Shown one piece after another: positions 10,723-20,270 of a stretch of 64,000 nucleotides of DNA. The notes beneath the pieces are model-generated. The model searched no databases, had not been told where the DNA came from, and saw only the letters and a list, made by a program, of their open reading frames with translations. Source of the DNA: Salinimonas iocasae. GTDB taxonomy: Bacteria; Pseudomonadota; Gammaproteobacteria; Enterobacterales; Alteromonadaceae. The position numbers and the translations under genes are program-made. The DNA lies in assembly GCF_006228385.1 (NCBI RefSeq), contig NZ_CP039852.1, forward strand, positions 1,240,001 through 1,304,000, in the 5' to 3' direction. How positions within the stretch are numbered: the first letter of the stretch is position 1; the number at the start of each line of letters is the position of its first letter.

Positions 10723-10977
10723 GTGCTTTGTAATCCACTTAAAACTCACACTGTTATTTTACGGGGTAACGATACGCAATTAGGTCAGTTTGACGCGACT
10801 TTACAACAGGGACGGGTATCCATCTGGGCCTCGCCGGATATTATCCGGTCTCATAAAACTATTTCGGTAGAATTGGACGGGCGTGTATTGACCTGTGTAC
10901 CGTCCTCAAGACTAAGATGCTCACGGTCTATTTTTCTGTCGCCAGACTGTATAGAGGTTCCTGTTAAAACCCATTAG
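10723..10977 (+). CDS. Small hypothetical protein
   Basis: This is an 84-residue protein that I do not recognise. The GTG at 10723 is supported by AGGAGA at 10711-10716 with good spacing, and a strong terminator begins 8 bases after the stop, so it looks like a genuine short gene. It has no signal peptide or membrane segment and four cysteines. The middle (NDTQLGQFDATLQQGRVSIW and SVELDGRVL) looks beta-rich. It follows the retropepsin-like gene by 134 bases, so co-transcription is possible but not clear. Confidence 0.55.
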   Translation: MLCNPLKTHTVILRGNDTQLGQFDATLQQGRVSIWASPDIIRSHKTISVELDGRVLTCVPSSRLRCSRSIFLSPDCIEVPVKTH

Positions 10978-10984
10978 TGGATAC

Positions 10985-11013
10985 AAAAAACGGTGCTGCA
11001 AGCACCGTTTTTT
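10985..11013. terminator. Bidirectional terminator between small ORF and suhB
   Basis: The arms AAAAAACGGTGCT (10985-10997) and AGCACCGTTTTTT (11001-11013) surround a 3-base loop. The A-run and T-run on opposite sides let it act for the plus-strand small gene and for suhB, which ends at 11035 on the minus strand. Confidence 0.9.
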
Positions 11014-11034
11014 GTAGCTATTCGCAGAAAAATC

Positions 11035-11811
11035 CTATTTAAGATGTTTTAGCAATGCCTGAACAATCTTGGGACTCCCTGCGACAATTTCACCTTTATA
11101 TAAAGGGTCATTGCCCCCTTTGAAGTCTGTCGCCAGCGCGCCTGCTTCTTGTACCAGTAGCTCACCGGCTGCGATATCCCACGGCTTAATTCCACGCTCC
11201 CAGTAGCCATCATGGCGTCCGGCCGCTACATAAGCCATATCAAGCGCCGCGCTGCCGGCACGACGGATATCACCGCACTCATGAAAAATTTTATTCAGGC
11301 TTAAGGCATATTCGCTATATTGTGTTTTGTTCTTGAATGGCAGGCCGGTTGCCAGCACCGTTTCGGACAAATCACGCGGTTTAGTAGCACGAATACGATA
11401 ACCGTTTAGCTGGGCACCTTTACCCCGGCTGGCAGTGAACAGCTCGCCGCGAATAGGATCGAAAACAACCGCCTGATCCAGACGTCCTTTATAAAGAAGT
11501 GCTATAGAAACGGCAAAGTGAGGAATGCCTTTTATAAAATTGGTGGTGCCATCCAGCGGGTCAATAATCCATTGGAATTCATTGTCAGTACCTTCTGTCT
11601 CACCACTTTCTTCACCTAAGAAAGCATGGTCAGGGTATGACTGACGAATCTTGTTGATGATCGCTTTTTCCGCTTCCTTGTCGATTTGGGTAACATAATC
11701 GTTGTCGCCCTTGGACTGCAGTTGTAAATCGTCGCGGTGTTCAAAACCACGAACTATAATAGAACCGGCAACGCGCGCAGCGCGAACCGCGATATTCAGC
11801 ATCGGATGCAT
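11035..11811 (-). CDS. suhB: Inositol-1-monophosphatase SuhB
   Basis: SuhB hydrolyses inositol phosphates and in E. coli also joins the rRNA antitermination complex. The 258-residue protein begins MHPMLNIAVRAAR, matching E. coli SuhB, and has the metal-binding motifs GEESGE, IDPLDGTTNF and, near the C-terminus, KPWDIAAGELL. Length is close to the family norm (about 267). It is divergent from trmJ, as in E. coli and Pseudomonas. The 197-base divergent gap carries the trmJ promoter. Confidence 0.97.
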   Translation of the reverse strand: MHPMLNIAVRAARVAGSIIVRGFEHRDDLQLQSKGDNDYVTQIDKEAEKAIINKIRQSYPDHAFLGEESGETEGTDNEFQWIIDPLDGTTNFIKGIPHFAVSIALLYKGRLDQAVVFDPIRGELFTASRGKGAQLNGYRIRATKPRDLSETVLATGLPFKNKTQYSEYALSLNKIFHECGDIRRAGSAALDMAYVAAGRHDGYWERGIKPWDIAAGELLVQEAGALATDFKGGNDPLYKGEIVAGSPKIVQALLKHLK

Positions 11812-11967
11812 AGATAACCACCAATTGTAAAAGATCGAGACCCAGAGAGGAGCTCTGGGTTAAAAAACGCGCGAAGTGTACCCGTTCATCAGCCATTATG
11901 CAATGCATCGGCGCAATTGACCTGAAAAGCGCTAAGCGCGCAGAGATAGCCATCTAGAGCTCTACTG

Positions 11968-11976
11968 TGCTATTAT
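11968..11976 (+). promoter_or_regulatory. Extended -10 promoter candidate of trmJ
   Basis: TGCTATTAT at 11968-11976 fits a TG-N extended -10 element and lies about 33 bases before the trmJ start. No clear -35 is present. Assignment is by pattern only. Confidence 0.4.
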
Positions 11977-12008
11977 CGCGAGCAAACAGGACAGGCAATC
12001 GTTAACAA

Positions 12009-12734
12009 ATGCTAAGTAATATAAAAATCGTGCTGGTAAATACCTCGCATACCGGAAATATCGGCTCCGCAGCCCGTGCTATGAAAACGATGGGGTTAAG
12101 CAACCTGTGGCTGGTTGACCCCATTCAGGCGCCTGATGGAAAGGCAAGTGCACTGGCAGCCGGGGCTGGCGACGTTCTGGGGAATGCTACCACCGTAGAA
12201 ACGCTGGAAGAAGCGGTGGCGGATTGCGGCCTGGTGGTCGGTACATCTGCTCGCTCGCGCACCCATTCCTGGCCGATGCTTGAACCCAGAGAGTGCGGGG
12301 AGAAAATGATTAGCGAGGTGCCTAATTATCCAGTGGCACTGGTATTTGGACGCGAAAATAATGGTCTGACAAACGAAGAGTTACAACAGTGTCACTACCA
12401 TGTCTGCATTCCGGCTAACCCAGAGTACAGCTCACTGAACCTAGCTATGGCAGTACAAACCTTAAGTTACGAAGTGCGTATGGCATGGCTGTCCCGCCAG
12501 GCTATCGATGCTGAGCCAACCGAATACCCTATCAATGATGACCTTGAGCGTTTCTACACGCACCTGGAGTCAACCCTGCAGGGCACAGGCTTTATTGTTA
12601 AAAATCATCCCGGCATGGTAATGACGAAGCTGCGCCGCCTGTTCAACCGCTCACGCCCTGAGGCGCAGGAATTGAATATCTTAAGAGGAATACTGTCCTC
12701 CATCGATAAGGCCACCAAATCAGATAAGAGCTAA
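12009..12734 (+). CDS. trmJ: tRNA (cytidine/uridine-2'-O-)-methyltransferase TrmJ
   Basis: TrmJ methylates the 2'-OH of residue 32 in several tRNAs. The 241-residue protein is a SPOUT-class enzyme: N-terminal [23 protein letters not shown], then [16 protein letters not shown] and [17 protein letters not shown], which form the trefoil-knot S-adenosylmethionine site. Length is typical (about 246). It is separated from cysE by two bases and lies upstream of iscR, the usual neighbour in gammaproteobacteria. Confidence 0.96.
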   Translation: MLSNIKIVLVNTSHTGNIGSAARAMKTMGLSNLWLVDPIQAPDGKASALAAGAGDVLGNATTVETLEEAVADCGLVVGTSARSRTHSWPMLEPRECGEKMISEVPNYPVALVFGRENNGLTNEELQQCHYHVCIPANPEYSSLNLAMAVQTLSYEVRMAWLSRQAIDAEPTEYPINDDLERFYTHLESTLQGTGFIVKNHPGMVMTKLRRLFNRSRPEAQELNILRGILSSIDKATKSDKS

Positions 12735-12736
12735 TC

Positions 12737-13561
12737 ATGTTCGAACGGATAAAAGACGATATTCAGGGCGTTTTTCACCGCGACCCTGCCGCCAGAAATA
12801 CATTTGAGGTTTTAACTAACTACCCGGGTTTGCATGCAATCTGGATGCATCGGGTGGCGCACCGCTTATGGCGGGGAAATTTCAAATGGCTGGCGCGCTC
12901 TCTGTCCACATTCAGTCGCTGGCTGACGGGTGTGGAAATCCATCCTGGCGCAAAATTAGGCCGCCGTTTTTTTATCGACCATGGGATGGGTGTGGTGATT
13001 GGAGAAACGGCAGAGATTGGTGACGATGTTACGCTGTATCACGGGGTTACGCTGGGCGGCACCTCGTGGCAATCAGGCAAGCGCCATCCCACGCTTGAAA
13101 ATAATGTAGTGATCGGCGCGGGTGCAAAAGTGCTTGGGCCTATTACAATTGGCGCAGGCGCAAAGATTGGCTCCAATTCAGTAGTGGTAAAGGATGCGCC
13201 AGCCGGCGCGACAGTGGTAGGTATTCCGGGCCGTATTGTTACCTCTCCAGTTAATCAACAAAAAGCGGCAGAAAATAGTGATAAGCGCAACTGTATCGCT
13301 CAAAAATATGGGTTCGATGCATATGCTATCTCACCGGATAACCCCGATCCGGTCGCCAATGCTATGGGAATAATGCTGGAGCACATGCACCAGATGGACC
13401 ACAAAGTGGAAGAAATGTGTGGCGTTATTCGCAGCATGGGCGGGAATGTATGCACGGATAATCTTAGCTCACTGAGTAAGGAAGACTTCGCTGAAACGGG
13501 TATCGACCCGGTCATTTATGACGAAGGCGACGACCAGGAAGCCTTTGACCCAAAAATCTGA
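12737..13561 (+). CDS. cysE: Serine O-acetyltransferase CysE
   Basis: CysE makes O-acetylserine from serine and acetyl-CoA, the first step of cysteine synthesis. The 274-residue protein has an N-terminal helical part and a left-handed beta-helix of hexapeptide repeats at about residues 70-170, with [29 protein letters not shown] holding the catalytic Asp/His pair and [28 protein letters not shown] closing the helix. The C-terminal 90 residues are longer than in enterobacterial CysE and Asp/Glu-rich. It lies between trmJ and iscR, next to two enzymes that consume cysteine. Confidence 0.96.
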   Translation: MFERIKDDIQGVFHRDPAARNTFEVLTNYPGLHAIWMHRVAHRLWRGNFKWLARSLSTFSRWLTGVEIHPGAKLGRRFFIDHGMGVVIGETAEIGDDVTLYHGVTLGGTSWQSGKRHPTLENNVVIGAGAKVLGPITIGAGAKIGSNSVVVKDAPAGATVVGIPGRIVTSPVNQQKAAENSDKRNCIAQKYGFDAYAISPDNPDPVANAMGIMLEHMHQMDHKVEEMCGVIRSMGGNVCTDNLSSLSKEDFAETGIDPVIYDEGDDQEAFDPKI

Positions 13562-13576
13562 TGCAGGCAATCGATA

Positions 13577-13589
13577 ATACCTGACTAAA
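13577..13589. promoter_or_regulatory. Upstream IscR half-site-like inverted copy
   Basis: ATACCTGACTAAA at 13577-13589 is the exact reverse complement of the right half (13614-13626) of the IscR box before iscR, 24 bases away. Its other half is not conserved, so it may be a second weak IscR contact or a remnant. Confidence 0.4.
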
Positions 13590-13601
13590 GCATAGGGTTT
13601 T

Positions 13602-13626
13602 ATAGTTGACCGTTTTAGTCAGGTAT
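13602..13626 (+). promoter_or_regulatory. Type-1 IscR box and promoter of iscR
   Basis: This 25-base site matches the E. coli type-1 IscR consensus (ATASYYGACTRWWWYAGTCRRSTAT) at 24 of 25 positions; the only miss is position 10 (C for T). It contains a -35-like TTGACC at 13606-13611; 17 bases further lies AACAAT (13629-13634) as a weak -10. Binding of [2Fe-2S]-IscR here would cover the promoter, giving autorepression as in E. coli. The iscR ATG follows at 13665. Confidence 0.88.
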
Positions 13627-13664
13627 GGAACAATTTTGCTATCAGAACCTCAGTGGGGAACCTT

Positions 13665-14141
13665 ATGAAGCTAACGTCTAAAGGGCGATACGCAGTTACT
13701 GCCATGCTCGATGTGGCCCTGCATTCTACCAAGGGGCCAGTTCCGCTTGCCGATATTTCAGAACGACAGGAAATATCACTTTCTTACCTTGAACAGTTAT
13801 TTTCCAGATTACGCAGAGAAAAGCTGGTCGATAGCGTAAGGGGACCGGGCGGCGGCTATTTGCTGGGGCGTGATGCCACCGATATAGCAATTGGCGAAGT
13901 GATTCGGGCGGTTGATGAGACCGTAGATGCGACCCGCTGTAGCGGACACGCAGATTGTCAGGGCGGCGAACGCTGTCTGACCCACAGCCTGTGGCAGGAT
14001 TTAAGCGACCGTATCAGCGTCTTTTTAAATAGCATCACACTGGGCGAGTTGATGGCACAGCGAGATGTGCTGGAAGTAGCCGACCGGCAGGATAAAATCG
14101 CCCTGAAAAGTCAGGATATCACTGTGAGTGTGCAACTCTGA
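13665..14141 (+). CDS. iscR: Fe-S cluster regulator IscR (Rrf2 family)
   Basis: IscR is a [2Fe-2S]-sensing transcription regulator that represses isc genes in holo form and acts on other promoters in apo form. The 158-residue protein starts [20 protein letters not shown], the standard IscR N-terminus; an upstream in-frame start at 13653 is unlikely. The winged helix ([35 protein letters not shown]) is intact. Cluster ligands C92, C98, C104 and H107 are all present with canonical spacing. Its stop overlaps the iscS start, and a near-consensus type-1 site lies upstream. Confidence 0.98.
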   Translation: MKLTSKGRYAVTAMLDVALHSTKGPVPLADISERQEISLSYLEQLFSRLRREKLVDSVRGPGGGYLLGRDATDIAIGEVIRAVDETVDATRCSGHADCQGGERCLTHSLWQDLSDRISVFLNSITLGELMAQRDVLEVADRQDKIALKSQDITVSVQL

Positions 14142-15304
14142 TGGCTCGTTCTTCGTTACCCGTATATTTGGATTATGCTGCAACTACGCCAGTAGATCCC
14201 AGAGTGGCAGAGCAAATGATGCAGTGTTTGACGCTGGACGGCAACTTTGGCAATCCGGCGTCACGGACGTACCTTTATGGCTGGGTGGCTGAGGAGGCGG
14301 TGGATGTTGCCCGCAACCAGGTTGCTGATTTGCTTAGTTGTGATCCCCGCGAAATCGTTTTCACCTCAGGCGCCACGGAATCTAACAATCTGGCGCTTAA
14401 GGGGGCTGCACAGCGGTACAAAGACAAAGGGCAGCACATCGTTACTGTTGTGACCGAACACAAGGCGGTGCTTGATACGTGCGCATACCTTGAAACGCAG
14501 GGATTCGACGTTACCTACCTGGATGTGGATGACCAGGGCCTGATTGATATTGATGCGCTGGAGAATGCCTTGCGTGACGACACTATTATTGTGTCGGTCA
14601 TGCACGTCAATAATGAAATAGGTGTTATACAGGATATCGGACGCATTGGGGAAATTTGCCGCGAGCGCGGTATCATTTTTCATGTAGACGGGGCGCAGAG
14701 CGTTGGCAAACTGCCTGTAGACCTGAGCACACTGCCGGTGGATTTGTATTCTATATCGGCCCACAAGTTTTATGGGCCTAAAGGCAGTGGTGCGCTGTTC
14801 GTGCGGCGTCGGCCTAAAGTACATATTGAAGAGCAGATTCATGGCGGTGGACACGAACGCAAGATGCGTTCTGGTACGCTTGCTACCCATCAGATAGTTG
14901 GTCTTGGCAAGGCGTGTGAACTGGCCTCCAGTGAACTAGTCGATGAACAAATACGACTGGAAAAATTGCGTGACAAGCTATGGGCTGGTCTGAGCCAGCT
15001 TGATAATGTCAGGCTAAACGGCCACGCCACTGCGCGTGTTGCTGGCAATTTGAATGTGAGCTTTATGGGGTGTGACGGCGAGAGTCTGATGATGGCATTA
15101 AATGATATTGCTGTTTCATCCGGTTCTGCCTGTACCTCTGCCAGTCTCGAGCCTTCTTATGTGCTAAAAGCAATTGGCTGTGAGGCAGAAACTGCCCACA
15201 GCGGTATCCGCTTTTCTGTAGGTCGTTTCACCACAGAAGAAGATATCGAATACACCATTGAAAAAGTCACTGACGTTGTGCAGCGGCTTCGTCAGGCTGG
15301 CTGA
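14141..15304 (+). CDS. iscS: Cysteine desulfurase IscS, short C-terminus
   Basis: IscS removes sulfur from cysteine as an enzyme persulfide. The 387-residue protein has IscS-type motifs: [30 protein letters not shown], the PLP lysine in [16 protein letters not shown], and the long mobile catalytic-Cys loop [17 protein letters not shown] (group I desulfurase). It ends VVQRLRQAG, about 20 residues before the end of E. coli IscS, so the tail known to contact IscU (SPLWEMYK...EWAHH in E. coli) is missing. No iscU, iscA, hscBA or fdx follows; sufB does, after 283 bases. It overlaps iscR by one base. Confidence 0.95.
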   Translation: MARSSLPVYLDYAATTPVDPRVAEQMMQCLTLDGNFGNPASRTYLYGWVAEEAVDVARNQVADLLSCDPREIVFTSGATESNNLALKGAAQRYKDKGQHIVTVVTEHKAVLDTCAYLETQGFDVTYLDVDDQGLIDIDALENALRDDTIIVSVMHVNNEIGVIQDIGRIGEICRERGIIFHVDGAQSVGKLPVDLSTLPVDLYSISAHKFYGPKGSGALFVRRRPKVHIEEQIHGGGHERKMRSGTLATHQIVGLGKACELASSELVDEQIRLEKLRDKLWAGLSQLDNVRLNGHATARVAGNLNVSFMGCDGESLMMALNDIAVSSGSACTSASLEPSYVLKAIGCEAETAHSGIRFSVGRFTTEEDIEYTIEKVTDVVQRLRQAG

Positions 15305-15430
15305 TAAGTCAGCAATAGTGAGTATATGCCTCGGGCGCGTTGAATAATCAAAGCGGTTGGGGCATGATCCGCCGCGCTTTGAACAGACGGGCTTTCAGCT
15401 GAATGAGCCTGTTCCGGAGCCGGCGCCCAA

Positions 15431-15463
15431 ATACTTGAGTGAAATAGTCAGGTATTATACAAT
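15431..15463 (+). promoter_or_regulatory. Type-1 IscR box and promoter of sufB
   Basis: The 25 bases at 15431-15455 match the E. coli type-1 IscR consensus at 24 of 25 positions (G for C at position 9). They contain a -35-like TTGAGT (15435-15440), and TACAAT (15458-15463) follows after 17 bases as a good -10. The layout copies the iscR promoter exactly. The sufB start is 125 bases downstream. It indicates separate IscR repression of the suf genes. The rest of the 283-base iscS-sufB gap shows no gene. Confidence 0.85.
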
Positions 15464-15587
15464 ACACCATAGATTTACAGCGTTGAGCAGCTTTTCCGGT
15501 GGCACGGAAAAGTGATGCAGGGCAAGACCGTGATGGCCGTGTAATCAAATCGCTCCGCTATGACAGGCAAACTAGTGAGATCCAAAC

Positions 15588-17024
15588 ATGAGTGAACAGA
15601 TCGAACAGGCGTTATCGAGAAAGTACGATGCGGGTTTCTATTCAGAAATTGAATCTGAAACTTTTGAAAATGGCCTGGACGAGTCGGTAATCCGCCGTAT
15701 CTCTGCCATGAAGAATGAGCCTGAGTGGATGCTGGAATGGCGCCTGAAGGCATATCACGCATGGCTTAAAATGGATGAGCCTGAATGGGCCCACGTGGAT
15801 TATCCTAAAATCGACTTTCAGGAAATCTCTTACTATTCCGCGCCTAAGAGCATGAAAGACAAGCCGCAGTCTCTGGATGAAGTTGATCCGGAACTTCTGC
15901 GTACCTATGAAAAGCTGGGCATTCCTCTGCATGAGCAGGAAATGCTGGCCGGTGTGGCTGTCGATGCTGTATTTGACTCAGTATCCGTAGTAACTACCTT
16001 CCGTGAAAAACTGGAAGAGGCCGGGGTCATTTTCTGTCCCATCTCTGAGGCCTTACAAAAATATCCTGACCTGGTGAAAAAGTATATTGGTTCAGTGGTG
16101 CCTCGCAGTGATAATTTTTATGCCGCGCTTAATAGTGCAGTATTTACCGATGGCTCTTTTGTTTACATTCCTAAAGGCGTGCGCTGCCCGATGGAGTTGT
16201 CTACATACTTCAGAATCAACGAACAGAATACCGGTCAGTTCGAGCGTACACTGATAGTGGCCGATGAAGGCAGTTACGTTAGTTACCTAGAGGGCTGTAC
16301 TGCACCGCAACGTGATGAAAATCAGTTACATGCCGCAGTTGTTGAGCTGGTCGCGATGGATGATGCACAGATTAAGTATTCAACGGTGCAGAACTGGTAT
16401 CCGGGCGATGAAGAAGGCAAAGGTGGTATCTACAACTTTGTAACCAAGCGTGGTGTTGCCCATACCAATTCGAAAATTTCTTGGACACAGGTTGAGACAG
16501 GTTCGGCCGTTACCTGGAAATATCCAAGCTGTGTATTGAAAGGTGATAACAGCGTTGGTGAATTTTACTCGGTGGCTTTGACCCGGGGACGTCAGCAGGC
16601 AGATACCGGTACTAAGATGATTCACATCGGCAAAAACACCCGCTCCACCATTATTTCTAAGGGTATATCAGCCGGGCGTAGTAACAATGCTTATCGTGGT
16701 TTGGTGCAGATGGGCCCCAAAGCCGATGGCGCGCGTAACTTCACCGAGTGTGACTCACTGCTCATTGGCGATCAGTGTGGTGCGCATACATTCCCGTATA
16801 TCGAAAGTCGCAACCCATCAGCGATTGTCGAGCACGAAGCGACGACATCCAAGGTCAGCGACGACCAGTTATTCCTTTGCCAGCAACGTGGTATGGATGC
16901 AGAAAAAGCCGTATCTATGATTGTGAACGGTTTCTGTAAGGAAGTATTTAAAGAATTACCGATGGAGTTTGCGGTTGAAGCCGGCAAACTTCTCGAAATC
17001 AGTCTTGAAGGTTCAGTGGGGTAA
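15588..17024 (+). CDS. sufB: Fe-S scaffold subunit SufB
   Basis: SufB is the scaffold on which Fe-S clusters form in the SufBC2D complex. The 478-residue protein has SufB signatures: [20 protein letters not shown] near the N-terminus, [37 protein letters not shown], and the beta-helix core with [21 protein letters not shown]. The C-terminal [17 protein letters not shown] is typical of SufB and not SufD. Length is near that of E. coli SufB (about 495). It is two bases from sufC and is preceded by its own IscR-box promoter. Confidence 0.98.
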   Translation: MSEQIEQALSRKYDAGFYSEIESETFENGLDESVIRRISAMKNEPEWMLEWRLKAYHAWLKMDEPEWAHVDYPKIDFQEISYYSAPKSMKDKPQSLDEVDPELLRTYEKLGIPLHEQEMLAGVAVDAVFDSVSVVTTFREKLEEAGVIFCPISEALQKYPDLVKKYIGSVVPRSDNFYAALNSAVFTDGSFVYIPKGVRCPMELSTYFRINEQNTGQFERTLIVADEGSYVSYLEGCTAPQRDENQLHAAVVELVAMDDAQIKYSTVQNWYPGDEEGKGGIYNFVTKRGVAHTNSKISWTQVETGSAVTWKYPSCVLKGDNSVGEFYSVALTRGRQQADTGTKMIHIGKNTRSTIISKGISAGRSNNAYRGLVQMGPKADGARNFTECDSLLIGDQCGAHTFPYIESRNPSAIVEHEATTSKVSDDQLFLCQQRGMDAEKAVSMIVNGFCKEVFKELPMEFAVEAGKLLEISLEGSVG

Positions 17025-17026
17025 TA

Positions 17027-17788
17027 ATGCTTAAGATTAATAATTTACATGCTAGCGTTGAAGATAAAACAATCATTCAGGGCTTGGATCTGGAAGTAAA
17101 ACCAGGCGAAGTTCACGCTATCATGGGCCCGAATGGTGCCGGTAAATCCACACTGGGCTATGTACTATCGGGTCGCGACGGCTATGAAGTCAGCGAAGGT
17201 AGTGTAGAACTTGAAGGCGCTGACCTGCTGGATATGGAAGTAGAAGAGCGCGCCCAGGCGGGTCTTTTTCTGGCATTCCAGTATCCGGTAGAGATTCCTG
17301 GCGTGAGCAATATGGAGTTCATGAAAGAGTCGGTCAATGCTATTCGCGAGCAGCAGGGCAAAGAATCGCTGACTGCAGCGGAATTTTTGAAAAAGGCAAA
17401 GGCAGCGTGTAAGCAGGTTCAGCTTCCTCTGGACTTTCTTAAGCGTGGTGTGAACGAAGGCTTCTCAGGCGGTGAGAAAAAGCGCAACGAAATCATGCAA
17501 ATGATTTTGCTTGAGCCGAAGCTTGCCATTCTCGATGAGTCCGATTCTGGTCTGGACGTTGACGCGTTACAGGTCGTTGCCGATGGCGTTAATAGTCAGC
17601 GCGATGGTGAGCGTAGCTTTATTGTTGTTACCCACTACCAGCGCTTACTTGATTACATCAAGCCTGATTTTGTTCACATTTTGGCGGACGGCAAAATTGT
17701 TAAAAGTGGTGATGCATCTCTCGCCCACGAAGTTGAGAAGTCGGGATATGCATTCCTGGGTAAAAAATACGAGGAGGCAGAAGCATGA
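17027..17788 (+). CDS. sufC: Fe-S assembly ATPase SufC
   Basis: SufC is the ABC-type ATPase that drives conformational change in SufBD. The 253-residue protein has Walker A (GPNGAGKST), a Q-loop in LAFQYPVEIPGVSN, the signature NEGFSGGEKKRNEIMQM, Walker B (LAILDESDSGLDVDAL) and the H-loop VVTHYQRLL, in the SufC-specific variants. It has no membrane segment. It overlaps sufD by four bases, indicating translational coupling. Confidence 0.98.
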   Translation: MLKINNLHASVEDKTIIQGLDLEVKPGEVHAIMGPNGAGKSTLGYVLSGRDGYEVSEGSVELEGADLLDMEVEERAQAGLFLAFQYPVEIPGVSNMEFMKESVNAIREQQGKESLTAAEFLKKAKAACKQVQLPLDFLKRGVNEGFSGGEKKRNEIMQMILLEPKLAILDESDSGLDVDALQVVADGVNSQRDGERSFIVVTHYQRLLDYIKPDFVHILADGKIVKSGDASLAHEVEKSGYAFLGKKYEEAEA

Positions 17789-19044
17789 GTCAATGGCTAA
17801 ACGAAGTCATTGAGAGCGCGTCTGCAACATCGGATTTTCTCGCTCCGGTTCGTAAGCAGTCGTTAAGTTCTCTGGAACAAATAGGCTGGCCGGGCCGCCG
17901 TAATGAAGCATGGCGGTTCACGCCGTTATCGTCTTTAGAAAAACGCTCTGTAAAGACAGCCAGTGATGTGACCGCGCAGCAAGCGCCGAGCATCGAAGGG
18001 CTGGATGCCGTTGAGCTGGTATTTGTTGATGGCAAATTGACGGCTGATACAAGTGAGCTGGCATTGCCACAGGGTGTTACTGTGGCTGCTTTTGACCAAC
18101 TTGATGCAGAACAACAAGACGTGGTTAAAAGCCTGTATGGTCAGGTAAAGCCTGAGCGTCATGTTTTTGGCCTGGTTAATGATGTTGCTACGGAGCAGGG
18201 GATCTTTATAGATGTTGCCCCTGGCGTCACACTGGAAAAAATTATTCGGGTGACCAACCTGGTAACGCAGGATGTAGATGCCCATACCCGGATTGTTGTG
18301 CGCATCGGTGAAGGGGCTTCAGCGCGAATCTTCGAACATGCTGAAGGACAGGCTAGCAGTATGTCTACAGCATTTGCTGAATACGCCATCGGTGACAATG
18401 CGCATTTAGAGCATTATCGTTTCGCCATGATGACCGGCGAGGCCAAACAAGTGGGCGGTTCACATTTTAAGCTGGGCAATGCATCTACGCTCAATAGCAC
18501 AGTAGTGGGCTATGGCAGCGAGCTATCACGCCTGGATGTGGATATTATCCACGCTGGCGAGCATGCTAATGCAAAAATGAATGCCGTTTATCTGCTTGCT
18601 GAAGGAGAGTTGTTCGATCTTCATTCGAATATTGAGCATGCCGTACCTAACGGGGTTACCGAAGAAAATGCACGAGGCATTATCGGTGATCGCGCACGCG
18701 CAGTATTTAATGGCCGGATTCATATTCATCGTGACGCACAAAATACGCTGGCCGAATTGAATAATCGGAACCTGTTGCTGTCGCGCCGGGGAATAATTAA
18801 TACCAAGCCTGAGCTTGAGATCTACGCGGACGATGTGAAGTGTGCCCACGGTGCCACGGTCGCCGAAATAGATGATGAAGCACTGTTTTACTTGCTGACG
18901 CGCGGTGTTGAGCGCAGTAAGGCATTGGTCATGCTTAACTTTGGATTTATCCAGGAGTTGGTTAATCAGATGCCTGATGCAGCAATTCGTGAGTGGCTGT
19001 TGCCAAAGCTTAGCGAGCGTTTTGCGCATATGGAGGTCAAATGA
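17785..19044 (+). CDS. sufD: Fe-S assembly protein SufD
   Basis: SufD pairs with SufB in the SufBC2D scaffold and is needed for iron acquisition. The 419-residue protein has an N-terminal helical part with GWPGRRNEAWRFTPLSSLEKR, a central beta-helix, and a C-terminal SufB/D-family core with NGRIHIHRDAQNTLAELNNRNLLLSRRGIINTKPELEIYADDVKCAHGAT. The conserved Cys and His expected at the SufB interface are present (KCAHGAT). It overlaps both sufC and sufS by four bases. Confidence 0.97.
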   Translation: MSQWLNEVIESASATSDFLAPVRKQSLSSLEQIGWPGRRNEAWRFTPLSSLEKRSVKTASDVTAQQAPSIEGLDAVELVFVDGKLTADTSELALPQGVTVAAFDQLDAEQQDVVKSLYGQVKPERHVFGLVNDVATEQGIFIDVAPGVTLEKIIRVTNLVTQDVDAHTRIVVRIGEGASARIFEHAEGQASSMSTAFAEYAIGDNAHLEHYRFAMMTGEAKQVGGSHFKLGNASTLNSTVVGYGSELSRLDVDIIHAGEHANAKMNAVYLLAEGELFDLHSNIEHAVPNGVTEENARGIIGDRARAVFNGRIHIHRDAQNTLAELNNRNLLLSRRGIINTKPELEIYADDVKCAHGATVAEIDDEALFYLLTRGVERSKALVMLNFGFIQELVNQMPDAAIREWLLPKLSERFAHMEVK

Positions 19045-20258
19045 GTTTTGACGTAGCGTCGCTGCGCAAACAATTTCCGATCCTCCAGCGCGAGGTTGAT
19101 GGAAAGCCGTTGGTTTATCTTGATAATGCGGCAACAACCCAGAAGCCTCATGCAGTGCTTGATGCCATTATGGACTATTACACGACCTGTAATGCCAACG
19201 TACACCGCGGTGCGCATCAGCTTTCTGATGAAGCGACGCGTCGTTACGAAAATGCGCGGGATGCGGTAGCACGGTTCGTTAATGCATCCGCGCGTGAAGA
19301 GATTATCTGGACCAGTGGTACCACAGAAGGTATTAACCTGGTGGCTAATGGTCTGGCACAGTTGTTACAGGCTAGCGATGAAGTGCTCGTCACTGAAATG
19401 GAGCATCACGCTAACCTGGTTACCTGGCAACAAGCCTGCCAGCGTGCCGGTGCAACTCTAAAAGTAGCGCCGATTCACGACACTGGTGAGCTGGATGTTG
19501 ATGCGTTTCGCTCGTTGCTTAGTCCGAACACGCGCTTAGTGGCTATGCCGCATGTATCTAATGCATTGGGCACGGTTAACCCGGTGAAGATGCTGACTGC
19601 AGAGGCTAAAAAGGTCGATGCGTGGGTACTTGTTGATGGTGCGCAGGGAATCGCTCACGGCAATGTGGATGTTCAGGATATTGGTTGTGATTTCTATGTG
19701 TTCTCCGGGCACAAGATGTTTGCACCAACTGGCATTGGCGCATTGTGGGGCAGACAGAGTGTGCTTCAGGACTGGCCCGTATGGCTAACCGGCGGCGAAA
19801 TGATTCAGGACGTGACTTATCAAAGTGCTACCTGGGGTGTTTTACCTAACCGTCTTGAGGCCGGTACCCCCAATATTGCTGGTGCTATTGGCCTGGCCGC
19901 TGCAATAAACTGGTTCAGTGAACTGGATACCCGGGCGTTGCAGACCCATGAAAAAACATTGCTGGCTAGTGCCCATGAGCAGGCGCAGGCATTTGATGGT
20001 CTGCGTATGATTGGTACAGCGCCAGACAAAATCGGCGTACTTAGCTTTTTACTCGAAGGCGCCCACCCGGCTGATATTGGGTTCATCCTTGATCGACAGG
20101 GTATTGCGATTCGAACCGGCGACAATTGCGCGCAACCGCTGATGAAAAGACTGGGTATTCCCGGTACCGCCAGAGCGTCATTTTCTATTTACAATACGCT
20201 GGATGAAGTCGATGCCTTGTTTGGCGCATTGCGTAAAGCCAGAACAATGCTGGCATAG
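19041..20258 (+). CDS. sufS: Cysteine desulfurase SufS
   Basis: SufS is the group II cysteine desulfurase of the Suf system and passes sulfur to SufE. The 405-residue protein has VYLDNAATTQKPHAVLDA, TEMEHHANLVTWQ, the PLP lysine in VFSGHKMFAPTGIGALWG, and the short catalytic-Cys loop RTGDNCAQPLMKRLG typical of the SufS/CsdA group. It is the second desulfurase in this locus, after IscS, and has its partner sufE three genes downstream. It overlaps sufD by four bases. Confidence 0.98.
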   Translation: MSFDVASLRKQFPILQREVDGKPLVYLDNAATTQKPHAVLDAIMDYYTTCNANVHRGAHQLSDEATRRYENARDAVARFVNASAREEIIWTSGTTEGINLVANGLAQLLQASDEVLVTEMEHHANLVTWQQACQRAGATLKVAPIHDTGELDVDAFRSLLSPNTRLVAMPHVSNALGTVNPVKMLTAEAKKVDAWVLVDGAQGIAHGNVDVQDIGCDFYVFSGHKMFAPTGIGALWGRQSVLQDWPVWLTGGEMIQDVTYQSATWGVLPNRLEAGTPNIAGAIGLAAAINWFSELDTRALQTHEKTLLASAHEQAQAFDGLRMIGTAPDKIGVLSFLLEGAHPADIGFILDRQGIAIRTGDNCAQPLMKRLGIPGTARASFSIYNTLDEVDALFGALRKARTMLA

Positions 20259-20270
20259 TAGGAGAATTTT

